DNA from: Nitrospirota bacterium
Lineage (GTDB): Bacteria > Nitrospirota > Leptospirillia > Leptospirillales > Leptospirillaceae
Assembly: GCA_027415345.1 (NCBI GenBank)
Contig: DAIBTC010000004.1
Location: 1-46,090, forward strand
Length of the DNA stretch: 46,090 nt
Direction: 5' to 3'
The notes below the pieces were generated by a model. That model worked only from the letters and a program-made list of their open reading frames with translations, ran no database searches and had not been told where the DNA came from. This document shows positions 17,477 through 25,212 of the stretch, piece after piece (position 1 is the first letter of the stretch; each line of letters opens with the position of its first letter). The position numbers and the translations under genes are program-made.

Positions 17477-18132
17477 AATCTCCCGCCCTCGTTCTCGCCC
17501 TTCCCAAGGGCAAGATGTTTGATGATCTCCTGGCGCTTTTTGAAAAAGGAGGATGGGGATTTGCCGAATATCGCCGGAATCCCCGCGCCCTGACCTGCCG
17601 CTCCGACGACGGCTCCCTTCGCCTCCTCCTTGTCCGCTCGAGCGATGTGATCGCCTATGTGGAACATGGAGGGGCCGACATGGGAATCGTGGGCCGGGAC
17701 CAGATCGAAGAGCAGAATCGGGAGATGATCGAACCCCTTGATCTCAATGTGGGATTCTGCCGGCTGGTCGTGGCCCGTCCGGAGGGATCCTCGCGGGAGG
17801 GGACGGAAAATCGGGCCCTTCGGATCGCCACCAAATACCCGAGGCTTGCCGAGATGCATTTTCTGGCGCGGGGAATCCCCGTCTCGATCCTGAAGCTCTA
17901 TGGGTCCCTTGAGCTTGCGCCCCAGACGGGGCTGGCGGACCAGATCGTGGACCTTGTGGCAACGGGACGGACCCTCCGGGAAAACCGCCTCGAGATCGTC
18001 GAGGAGATTCTTCCGTCGACCGCCCGCCTCATCGTCAACCGGGCCTCCTGGTCCCTCAGGAACAGGACAGTCATGGAGATCGTCGAACGGCTCAGGCCCC
18101 ACATCCCCCCCAAGCCGGTCATCTCGGGGTGA
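17473..18132 (+). CDS. hisG: ATP phosphoribosyltransferase, short form; apparent AUA start
   Basis: First step of histidine synthesis: ATP plus PRPP gives phosphoribosyl-ATP. The 219-residue protein is the short form, lacking the C-terminal regulatory domain, and would need a HisZ partner, not seen in this window. The PRPP loop DLVATGRTLRENRL and the N-terminal LALPKGKM strand are present. That strand lies upstream of the track's ATG 17515. Reading back, no ATG, GTG or TTG occurs before an in-frame TGA at 17428. The best start is ATA at 17473, seven bases after AGGAGG, and it overlaps the murA stop as ATAA. Starting at ATG 17515 would delete the conserved first strand. The hisD ribosome site follows. 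Confidence 0.85.
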   Translation: MKSPALVLALPKGKMFDDLLALFEKGGWGFAEYRRNPRALTCRSDDGSLRLLLVRSSDVIAYVEHGGADMGIVGRDQIEEQNREMIEPLDLNVGFCRLVVARPEGSSREGTENRALRIATKYPRLAEMHFLARGIPVSILKLYGSLELAPQTGLADQIVDLVATGRTLRENRLEIVEEILPSTARLIVNRASWSLRNRTVMEIVERLRPHIPPKPVISG

Positions 18133-18161
18133 CCGCCGCCAGGGACCCGGAGGCTCCTTTC

Positions 18162-19478
18162 ATGAAGAGACTGATCTCGCGGGTAGAATCGCACGACGAG
18201 GGCAAGAAGGCCCTCGCCCGTATCCTTTCCCGGGGCCGGGACAAGGAGGCCCAACGGGTCCGGGAAAGGGTCTCCGAAATCATCTCCTCCGTCCGCTCCG
18301 GAGGGGACGAGTCCCTTCTCGAATGGGCCCGGACCCTCGACGGCTTTACCGGAGGCCGGGCGGATCTCGAGGTGGGCCTGTCCGTTGCCGAAAATGCCTG
18401 GAATTCGCTGGCTCCCTCCCTGAAAGACGCCCTCTCCTTTGCCAGAAACCGGATTTCAGACTACCACCACCGGCTCCGGGACGATCTCCGGGACCTGGCC
18501 CCCTCCCCCGAAAGGGCCGGATGCCGCTGGACCCCCATCGACCGGGTGGCCGTCTACGTTCCGGGGGGAACCGCCCTCTATCCCTCCACCGTCCTGATGA
18601 CGGCCACCGTCGCCCGGGTGGCCGGAGTCCGGGAAATCTCCGTCATCACGCCGGGGGGGCCCGGAGCCATCGACCCCGTCGTCCTCGCGGCCTGCCATGC
18701 GGCCGGCGTGGACAGGATCTTCCCGGTCGGAGGGGTCCACGCCATCGCCGCCCTGGCCTTCGGAACGGAGAGCCTTCCGGCCGTCGACCAGATCGTGGGC
18801 CCGGGGAACCGCTATGTGGCCGAGGCCAAACGCCAGCTCTACGGAACCATTGCCATCGACATGATCGCCGGCCCCACCGAGGTTCTCATCGTTGCCGACA
18901 GTTCGGCGGATCCCGCGTTCATCGCCGCCGACCTTCTGGCCCAGGCCGAACACGACACCCAGGCCTCGGCCGTCCTCCTGACCGATTCGGAGGAGCTTTC
19001 CGGAAGGGTTTTGGAGGAGCTCGGACGACAGCTTGAGACCCTCCCCCGACGGGAGATCGCGAGCACCTCCCTCGAAGAGTTCGGCGCTATCCTCACCCTG
19101 GCCTCTCTTGACCTGGCCCCGGGCCTTGTCGACCTCATCGCCCCGGAACATCTCGAACTGGCCGTCACAAATCCGGGAGAGCTCGCAGGAAGGATCAGGA
19201 ACGCCGGAGCGATCTTCCTGGGACACTCCGTCCCCGAGGCGGCAGGAGACTATTGCTTCGGGCCAAGCCATGTCCTTCCGACCAACGGGACAGCCCGCTT
19301 CGCCTCCCCCGTCTCGGTCGAGACCTTCATGAAGCGGACGAGCCTCATCGGGGGGGAGAGGGTCGGCGACCTCGAGCGGATTCTCGAGGTCTCGGAAATC
19401 CTGGCCCGGGCCGAGGGGCTCGAGGGCCATGCCCGGTCGGCAGCGTTCCGGCGGAAAGGATCCCCCCATGACCGATGA
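18162..19478 (+). CDS. hisD: Histidinol dehydrogenase
   Basis: Last two steps of histidine synthesis: oxidises histidinol to histidine with NAD and a zinc ion. Family sequences include VYVPGGTALYPSTVLM, VDQIVGPGNRYVAEAK, AEHDTQASAVLLTDS and the zinc/active-site region APEHLELAV. ATG 18162 with GGAGG nine bases upstream gives 438 residues, normal for HisD. The track's GTG 18129, which overlaps the hisG stop, would add 11 residues and remains possible. The 3' end overlaps hisC. Confidence 0.96.
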   Translation: MKRLISRVESHDEGKKALARILSRGRDKEAQRVRERVSEIISSVRSGGDESLLEWARTLDGFTGGRADLEVGLSVAENAWNSLAPSLKDALSFARNRISDYHHRLRDDLRDLAPSPERAGCRWTPIDRVAVYVPGGTALYPSTVLMTATVARVAGVREISVITPGGPGAIDPVVLAACHAAGVDRIFPVGGVHAIAALAFGTESLPAVDQIVGPGNRYVAEAKRQLYGTIAIDMIAGPTEVLIVADSSADPAFIAADLLAQAEHDTQASAVLLTDSEELSGRVLEELGRQLETLPRREIASTSLEEFGAILTLASLDLAPGLVDLIAPEHLELAVTNPGELAGRIRNAGAIFLGHSVPEAAGDYCFGPSHVLPTNGTARFASPVSVETFMKRTSLIGGERVGDLERILEVSEILARAEGLEGHARSAAFRRKGSPHDR

Positions 19479-20553
19479 CCTCTGTCGGGACTGGATCCGT
19501 CCCGAAATCCGGGCCGAGTCGGGGATAAAGAAGGAGCCCGTTCCCGAAGGGACCCTCCGTCTTGATGCCATGGAAAACCCCTTCGACCTTCCCCCCGAGA
19601 TTCACCGGAGGCTGGGAGAGGATCTGGCGCGCCTTCCCCTGAACCGGTATCCCGACGGAGGAGCCTCCGAACTTCGGGATCTTCTCGGAAAAAGACTTTT
19701 CGGACTCCCTTCCGACAATATTTTTCTGGGAAACGGCTCCGACGAGATTCTCCAGAATCTCTTTCTCCTGACGCCGGGACCCATTCTCCTGGCCGAACCC
19801 ACCTTCTCGATGTACCGCCTCCTTGCCCGCATCACGGGTCGTCCTGTCGGGACCGTACCCCTCGAGAAGGATTTCTCCCTCGACCCGGAGAGGCTCCTCG
19901 AGGCTGTCAAAAGGCTCAGGCCTTCCCTGATTGTCCTCTCCCACCCCAACAACCCCACCGGACGCGATCTCGACTCCCGGGTCGTGGAAGGCCTCTGCCG
20001 GGAATTCCCCGGGGGAATTCTGGTCGATGAAGCCTACTTTCCCTTTTCCGGAAATACCCTCCTTTCCCTCCGGGAGACCTGCCCCTCCCTCATGATCCTC
20101 CGCTCCCTCTCCAAGATGGGACTCGCGGCCCTCCGGCTCGGGATCCTCGCGGCCGACCCCAGGATCGTCTCCGAGCTCGACAAGATTCGCCTCCCCTACA
20201 ATCTCGACATCCTGACGCAGCGGGCGGCCACCCTCATCTGCCGCGAGTCCTTTCCTGTCCTTGAGGCCCAGGTCCGGGTGATCGTTGGCCTAAGAGAGGA
20301 GCTCAGGGAGCGTCTCCAGAATATCTCCGGGGTGACGCCCCTTCCCTCGAGCGCGAACTTCCTTCTGGTCCGGATCGCAGGAACGGATCCTTCTTTTGTC
20401 GCCCAGAAACTCGCCCTCCAGGGCATTTGCGTCCGGGACGTCAGCCGGCAGCATCCCTTGCTGGCCGGATGCCTGCGCGTCACGATCGGAAAACGTGAGG
20501 AGAACGACCGGTTTGCATCGACCCTCGCCCTCATTTTGAAAGGACAGCCATGA
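19468..20553 (+). CDS. hisC: Histidinol-phosphate aminotransferase
   Basis: Pyridoxal-phosphate enzyme that transaminates imidazole-acetol phosphate. The 361-residue protein has the fold-type I aminotransferase signature with the PLP lysine in RSLSKMGLAALRLG. It also has the cofactor-site sequences NGSDEIL, SHPNNPTG and VDEAYF. The first 13 residues of the track ORF read hisD DNA in another frame; ATG 19468 overlaps the last 11 bases of hisD. The stop overlaps the hisB start as ATGA. Confidence 0.95.
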   Translation: MTDDLCRDWIRPEIRAESGIKKEPVPEGTLRLDAMENPFDLPPEIHRRLGEDLARLPLNRYPDGGASELRDLLGKRLFGLPSDNIFLGNGSDEILQNLFLLTPGPILLAEPTFSMYRLLARITGRPVGTVPLEKDFSLDPERLLEAVKRLRPSLIVLSHPNNPTGRDLDSRVVEGLCREFPGGILVDEAYFPFSGNTLLSLRETCPSLMILRSLSKMGLAALRLGILAADPRIVSELDKIRLPYNLDILTQRAATLICRESFPVLEAQVRVIVGLREELRERLQNISGVTPLPSSANFLLVRIAGTDPSFVAQKLALQGICVRDVSRQHPLLAGCLRVTIGKREENDRFASTLALILKGQP

Positions 20554-21176
20554 CCGAACCCCATCTGACGGAATCCCGGGAGGGGCCTCTCCGGAGGGCC
20601 TCCCTCTCCCGCCACACCCGGGAAACAACAATCGAAGGAAACCTCCTGATCGAGGGGACGGGACAGGCCAGAATCAGCACAGGAATGCCCTTCTTCGACC
20701 ATCTTCTCGATCAGGTCTGCCGCCACGGTCTCCTCGACCTCTCCCTCCAGGCCGAAGGGGATCTGGAGGTCGACTGGCACCATACCGTCGAGGACACCGG
20801 ACTGCTCCTGGGAAGTCTTCTTGACACCGCTCTCGGGGACCGAGCGGGAATCAACCGGTTCGGCTTCTTCTACGCCCCTCTCGACGAGGCGCTGGCCCGG
20901 GTCGTCATCGATCTCTCCGGCCGCCCCTTCCTCGCCTACGACCTCCCCTCCGAACGGGGAGAACGCGTCCGGGACTTCGACATCGATCTCCTCGAGGACT
21001 TCTTCCAGGCACTGACCCAGAAGGGTCGCTTCACGATGCACCTCCACCTCCTCTCCGGACGGAACACCCACCACAAGGCCGAGGCGGTCTTCAAGGCCTT
21101 CGCCCGGGCCCTGCGCATTGCCTGCGCCAGGGACCCCCGACAGACGGGCGTTCCCTCGACCAAGGGAAGCCTCTGA
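20550..21176 (+). CDS. hisB: Imidazoleglycerol-phosphate dehydratase
   Basis: Dehydrates imidazoleglycerol phosphate. The 208-residue monofunctional protein has the duplicated metal-binding motifs of the family, HHTVEDTG and NTHHKAEAVFKAFARAL, plus FFDHLLDQ and the conserved C-terminal GVPSTKG. There is no fused histidinol phosphatase domain, so that step must be done by an enzyme elsewhere. About 25 residues precede the conserved R-x-T-x-E-T start and look like a variable extension. Overlaps of 4 bp with hisC and 1 bp with hisH indicate tight coupling. Confidence 0.97.
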   Translation: MTEPHLTESREGPLRRASLSRHTRETTIEGNLLIEGTGQARISTGMPFFDHLLDQVCRHGLLDLSLQAEGDLEVDWHHTVEDTGLLLGSLLDTALGDRAGINRFGFFYAPLDEALARVVIDLSGRPFLAYDLPSERGERVRDFDIDLLEDFFQALTQKGRFTMHLHLLSGRNTHHKAEAVFKAFARALRIACARDPRQTGVPSTKGSL

Positions 21177-21802
21177 TGGCAAAGGCTCCAAGGACGGTGG
21201 TGATCGACTACGGAATGGGAAACATCCATTCCGTCTCCAAGGCCCTGGAGGCCTCGGGCCATCGGGTGCAGATCGCTTCTCACCCGGAGGCCTCCTTCCT
21301 GGCCTTCGACCCGACCCATCTCGTCCTTCCGGGGGTCGGGGCCTTCGGGGAAGGGATCGCCCGCCTCGAAAAGGCAGGCTGGATCCCCGCGCTCAGGGGC
21401 TGGATCTCCGGAGACCGGCCCTTCCTGGGCATATGCCTGGGCATGCAGCTCCTCTTCGGAGAGAGCCACGAGTTCGGAACCCATCGGGGACTGGAGATCT
21501 TTCCGGGAAGTGTGGTCCCCTTCGACCCGAACCGGGGAAAGGTGCCCCAGATCGGGTGGAACGAAGTCAAAAGGAGGGCCCCTCATCCGATATGGCAGGG
21601 ACTTCCTCCGGAACCCGACCTGTATTTCGTTCACTCCTTCCACGTCCGGACCCCCGAACGGTCGATCGTCCTGGGCGAGACCGACTACCATGAGACCTAT
21701 CCCTCCATGGTCGGCCTCTCCCGGGTCGTGGCCATGCAGTTTCATCCGGAAAAAAGCCAGCGGACCGGTCTCACCCTCCTCAAAAACTTTGGAGCCCTCT
21801 GA
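21176..21802 (+). CDS. hisH: Imidazole glycerol phosphate synthase, glutaminase subunit
   Basis: Releases ammonia from glutamine and channels it to HisF. The 208-residue class I amidotransferase shows the nucleophile in FLGICLGMQLLF (Cys87), the oxyanion strand LPGVGAFGEG, and the His-Glu pair in MQFHPEKSQ. The ATG overlaps the hisB stop and the stop overlaps the hisA ATG, so hisB-H-A are fully coupled. Confidence 0.97.
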   Translation: MAKAPRTVVIDYGMGNIHSVSKALEASGHRVQIASHPEASFLAFDPTHLVLPGVGAFGEGIARLEKAGWIPALRGWISGDRPFLGICLGMQLLFGESHEFGTHRGLEIFPGSVVPFDPNRGKVPQIGWNEVKRRAPHPIWQGLPPEPDLYFVHSFHVRTPERSIVLGETDYHETYPSMVGLSRVVAMQFHPEKSQRTGLTLLKNFGAL

Positions 21803-22542
21803 TGGAGATCTATCCTGCAATCGACCTTAAGGAAGGATTGGTCGTCCGCCTTTCACAGGGCGACTTCGACCGCTCCACCGTCTACGGGACCGATCCGACG
21901 GCTGTGGCGGTCTCATTTGCCCGCCAGGGTGCCCGATGGCTCCATGTGGTGGACCTCGACGGAGCCAAAAGCGGGAAGGTCTCGAACCTGTCCGCCATCG
22001 AACAAATCGTCGGCCACTTTCCCGGAAAGGTCCAGGTGGGCGGGGGCATCCGGACACTCGAGGCGGCCGCCCGCTATCTCGAACGGGGAGTGGAACGGCT
22101 TGTGCTGGGAACGGGGGCTCTGACCGACCCGGACTTCCTTGCCGCCATGCTAAAACACCACCCGGGTCGCTTCTATGTGGGTCTCGATGTCAGAGATGGG
22201 CGGATCGCCGTCTCGGGCTGGATCGAGGAGGCGGCCGGAGACCCCCGGGAGACCATGGCCGCCCTGGCCAAAAGGGGCGTGGCCGGCTTCGTCTACACCG
22301 ACATCCTGAAGGACGGCATGCTTGCGGGGCCCAATCTCGAGGTCTACCGGGACCTTGCCGGGAGCCTTCCTGTTCCTGTGATCGCAAGCGGTGGGATCGG
22401 AGGCCTGTCCGACATCATCGCCCTTTCCGAGGCCGGGGTCGCCGGCGCCATCGTGGGCCGGGCCCTTTACACCGGGGCGGTGGATCTCGCCCGGGCCCTG
22501 TCAGTGTCGAAGTCCGGATCCCCGGGAGAGACGGCATGCTGA
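21802..22542 (+). CDS. hisA: ProFAR isomerase
   Basis: Amadori isomerisation of the aminoimidazole carboxamide ribotide intermediate (ProFAR to PRFAR). The 246-residue TIM barrel begins with IYPAIDLKEGLVVRLSQGD, carrying the catalytic aspartate, and has the phosphate-binding segments QVGGGIRTLE and IASGGIGGLSD. The second catalytic aspartate lies in YTDILKDGM. It overlaps the related barrel gene hisF by 7 bp. Confidence 0.97.
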   Translation: MEIYPAIDLKEGLVVRLSQGDFDRSTVYGTDPTAVAVSFARQGARWLHVVDLDGAKSGKVSNLSAIEQIVGHFPGKVQVGGGIRTLEAAARYLERGVERLVLGTGALTDPDFLAAMLKHHPGRFYVGLDVRDGRIAVSGWIEEAAGDPRETMAALAKRGVAGFVYTDILKDGMLAGPNLEVYRDLAGSLPVPVIASGGIGGLSDIIALSEAGVAGAIVGRALYTGAVDLARALSVSKSGSPGETAC

Positions 22543-23318
22543 AAAAAAGGATCATTCCCTGCCTCGACATGAAGGGGGGGCGCGTGGTCAAGGGGGTCTG
22601 CTTCGAGGCGCTCCGGGATGCGGGAGACCCGGTCGAGACCGCCGCCCTCTATGACCGCCTGGGGGCCGACGAACTTTGCTTTCTCGACATCGGGGCCTCG
22701 GTGGAAAATCGGGGAACCCTTTTTGAAATCGTGGAAAAAACCGCCAGCCGGGTCTTCCTTCCCCTCACCGTCGGAGGCGGAATCCGGTCGGTGGAGGAGA
22801 TCCGGCGGGCGCTCAACTGCGGAGCCGACAAGGTCTCTCTAAACTCGGCCGCCCTGGCCAACCCGTCCCTTCTGACCGAGGGAGCCCTCCGCTTCGGCTC
22901 CCAGTGCATCGTCCTGGCGGTCGACGTCAAGCGGGAAGGCTCCTCCTGGCGCGTCTATTCCCACGGGGGGACCCGCCCCACAGACCGGGACGCCATCGAA
23001 TGGATCAGGGAAGGGGTGCAGGCCGGGGCCGGAGAGATCCTGCTCACCTCCATGGACCGGGACGGAACAGGGGAGGGGTACGATCTGGCCCTCATAGAAA
23101 CGGTAAGCCGGGCAGTGGAGGTCCCCCTGATCGCCTCCGGAGGGGCCGGCACCATGGAGGACTTCCGGAAGGCCTTCGAGGCCGGCGCCGACGCCGCCCT
23201 GGCGGCAAGCCTCTTCCATTTCGGGACCATCGATCTCCGGGACCTGCGCCGGAGACTCTTCGAAGCGGGGGCCCAGGTCCGGCCCCCCTTTCAGGACGAA
23301 ACGGGAGAGACCCCATGA
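22536..23318 (+). CDS. hisF: Imidazole glycerol phosphate synthase, cyclase subunit
   Basis: Uses ammonia from HisH to form imidazoleglycerol phosphate and AICAR. The 260-residue barrel starts KKRIIPCLDMKGGRVVKG, with the catalytic Asp. It has the phosphate sites TVGGGIRSVEE and IASGGAGTMEDF, and the second catalytic Asp in TSMDRDGTGEGYD. The track ORF opens at 21936 within hisA in another frame; ATG 22536 behind GGGAGAG is the correct start. The stop overlaps the hisIE ATG. Confidence 0.97.
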   Translation: MLKKRIIPCLDMKGGRVVKGVCFEALRDAGDPVETAALYDRLGADELCFLDIGASVENRGTLFEIVEKTASRVFLPLTVGGGIRSVEEIRRALNCGADKVSLNSAALANPSLLTEGALRFGSQCIVLAVDVKREGSSWRVYSHGGTRPTDRDAIEWIREGVQAGAGEILLTSMDRDGTGEGYDLALIETVSRAVEVPLIASGGAGTMEDFRKAFEAGADAALAASLFHFGTIDLRDLRRRLFEAGAQVRPPFQDETGETP

Positions 23319-24010
23319 CCGGGCAAGACCGCTTAACCGACCCCTTTGGCGACGACCAGACGCTTCTCCCGGCCATCATCCAGAATGCGGATACGGGAAA
23401 GGTCCTCATGCTGGGCTACATGAACCGCGAAGCCCTCGAGACCACACTCCGGACAGGCCGCGTCACTTTTTTCAGCCGCTCCAAAGGACGCCTGTGGACG
23501 AAGGGGGAGAGCTCGGGCCACTTTCTTTTGGTCCGGGAAATACTCTGGGACTGTGACCGTGACACTCTTCTGGTCATGGCCGATCCGGAGGGGCCGACCT
23601 GCCACACCGGAACCGAAAGCTGCTTCGACGGGCGCACCCTCTTTAAGGCCCTGGCCCCCCGCCCTGCCTTCGAAACCCTGGACCGCCTCCTTCAGGTGAT
23701 CCGGGACCGAAGAACCCAGGATCCCGGCACCTCCTATGTCGCGCGCCTTCTGTCCGGCCCCCCAAGCTCCCTTCTCAAGAAGCTTGTCGAGGAGTCGGGA
23801 GAGATCATGGCGGCGGTCTACGAAGGCAATCCGGAGGCGATCCGGTCCGAGATGGCCGATCTGATCTTTCACCTCCTGGTCACCATGGAACGGACCGGGA
23901 TCCCCTGGAAGACCGTCATGGAGGAACTCGACCGGCGGACCGGAAAGGGGGGCCTGACCGAAAAGCGGGAACGCCTGGAGAAAAATCCCAACCCGAAGGA
24001 GATCCCATGA
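23315..24010 (+). CDS. hisIE: Bifunctional phosphoribosyl-AMP cyclohydrolase / phosphoribosyl-ATP pyrophosphatase
   Basis: Performs the second and third steps of histidine synthesis. Residues about 20-115 are the HisI domain with the metal motif FFSRSKGRLWTKGESSGH and the DCDRD and CHTG segments. Residues about 125-215 are the HisE domain with KKLVEESGEIMAA and EMADLIFHLLV. The fusion order I-E is common in bacteria. ATG 23315 overlaps the hisF stop; the earlier part of the track ORF lies in hisF DNA. The tail is polar and variable. The HIT gene overlaps its end. Confidence 0.95.
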   Translation: MTGQDRLTDPFGDDQTLLPAIIQNADTGKVLMLGYMNREALETTLRTGRVTFFSRSKGRLWTKGESSGHFLLVREILWDCDRDTLLVMADPEGPTCHTGTESCFDGRTLFKALAPRPAFETLDRLLQVIRDRRTQDPGTSYVARLLSGPPSSLLKKLVEESGEIMAAVYEGNPEAIRSEMADLIFHLLVTMERTGIPWKTVMEELDRRTGKGGLTEKRERLEKNPNPKEIP

Positions 24011-24378
24011 CCCCGAATTCCCCTCCGCCCGCCGACTGCCTCTTCTGCCGCATCCTCCGGGGAGAGATCCCGTCCACCCCCCTCTGGCAGACGGAGAAGA
24101 CCCTGATCATCGCCGATATCATGCCCCAGGCCCCCTTCCATGCCCTCGTCATTCCCCGCCGCCACGCCGCCGATATCGGGGAGTTCATGAAGGACGACGG
24201 GGCCTCTTCGGAGCTTTCCGACCTCTTTACAAGCGCGCTGGGGCTCATCGGGGAACGCCGGATCGACCGGAAGGGCTACCGCCTGGTCATCAACACCGGA
24301 AGGGAGGGCGGCCAGACGGTGGGACATCTTCACCTCCACCTCCTGGCGGGACGCCCCTTGGGCTGGCCCCCGGGATGA
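24007..24378 (+). CDS. HIT-family nucleotide hydrolase or transferase
   Basis: A 123-residue protein of the histidine-triad superfamily, Hint branch, with the active-site HLHLHLLAG near the C terminus and the N-terminal CLFCRILRGEIPS and PRRHAADI segments. Hint proteins act on nucleoside phosphoramidates or adenylates in the cytoplasm. The ATG overlaps the hisIE stop, so it is translated with the his genes. A role in clearing adenylated by-products is possible, but not shown by the sequence. Confidence 0.92.
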   Translation: MTPNSPPPADCLFCRILRGEIPSTPLWQTEKTLIIADIMPQAPFHALVIPRRHAADIGEFMKDDGASSELSDLFTSALGLIGERRIDRKGYRLVINTGREGGQTVGHLHLHLLAGRPLGWPPG

Positions 24379-24384
24379 GTCACT

Positions 24385-24413
24385 TTGACAAATGGCCTGT
24401 TTCAGGATACAAT
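24385..24413 (+). promoter_or_regulatory. Strong sigma70-type promoter of the rpsU-rpoD operon
   Basis: A perfect TTGACA (24385-24390) is followed 17 bp later by TACAAT (24408-24413). Transcription would begin near 24420, about 35 nt before the rpsU ATG. It starts seven bases after the HIT gene stop. No terminator separates it from the his block, so readthrough may add to it. Confidence 0.85.
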
Positions 24414-24454
24414 GAACAGTCTTGGTTTATCTTATAAACGGAGGAGCTTATTTT

Positions 24455-24652
24455 ATGACAGGTGTACGGGTCAAGGAAAACGAATCCTTTGAGAGCGCCC
24501 TCAAGCGCTTCAAGAAGCAGTGCGAGAAGGCGGGGATCCTCTCCGACGTCAAGAAACGGGAACACTACGAAAAGCCCTCCGTCCGGCGCAAGAAGAAGGC
24601 CCTGGCCGCCCGGAAAAAGGCCCTCAAGAGAGCTCGTCTGGCCATCCGCTAA
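24455..24652 (+). CDS. rpsU: 30S ribosomal protein S21
   Basis: A 65-residue, highly basic small-subunit protein with the family core [23 protein letters not shown] and a Lys/Arg-rich C terminus. ATG 24455 is preceded by GGAGGAG; the track ORF adds 11 residues of leader DNA. It opens the macromolecular synthesis operon rpsU-yqeY-dnaG-rpoD, which joins translation, replication priming and transcription initiation. Confidence 0.96.
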   Translation: MTGVRVKENESFESALKRFKKQCEKAGILSDVKKREHYEKPSVRRKKKALAARKKALKRARLAIR

Positions 24653-24691
24653 CAGAGTCCGGCAACACACTCTTCAGAAAGGGCGGATGAT

Positions 24692-25144
24692 TTGGGACTT
24701 CGGGAACAGATACTCGACCACCAGAAAGACAGCCTCCGCGCGAGGGAAACCACGCGTCTCTCCGTTCTCAGGCTCCTGATGGCCCAGATCAAGAACCGCG
24801 AAATCGAGAAGGGCAAGGGGGCCGTCCTGACCGATGAGGAGATCATCGAAACCATCGCCTCCATGATCCGCAAGATGGACGAGTCCATCGAAGGCTTCGA
24901 AAAGGGAGGACGGTCCGATCTGGCGGACAAGGAGCGGGCCGAAAAGGGCATTCTCAAGGCCTATCTCCCCGAACCCCTCTCCGAGGCCGACCTCGACCGC
25001 CTGGTTACGGAGGCCCTCCGGGAGACGGGGGTCTCGGGACCCAAGGGGATGGGGGCGGTGATGCAATGGCTCGCTCCCCGGACGAAGGGACGGGTCGACA
25101 ACCGTGTCGTCAGCCAGAAGGTCAAGGCAGCCCTGGGTTCTTAG
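24692..25144 (+). CDS. YqeY/GatB-domain protein
   Basis: A 150-residue protein like the tRNA-binding tail domain of the GatB amidotransferase subunit, found alone in the YqeY family. It has the characteristic RLSVLRLLMAQIKNREIEKG and the C-terminal PKGMGAVMQWLAPRTKGRVD...VSQKVKAAL. A role linked to aminoacyl-tRNA is assumed from homology only. The start is TTG 24692 behind AGGGCGG; the ATG at 24687 is out of frame. It lies between rpsU and dnaG, its usual place in many genomes. Confidence 0.93.
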   Translation: MGLREQILDHQKDSLRARETTRLSVLRLLMAQIKNREIEKGKGAVLTDEEIIETIASMIRKMDESIEGFEKGGRSDLADKERAEKGILKAYLPEPLSEADLDRLVTEALRETGVSGPKGMGAVMQWLAPRTKGRVDNRVVSQKVKAALGS

Positions 25145-25212
25145 GCCATTTCCTTCCGGATCCTCTGAGGGGACCCAGGGAAGAGACCGGCACCAATCGA
25201 TCGGATCGCACT

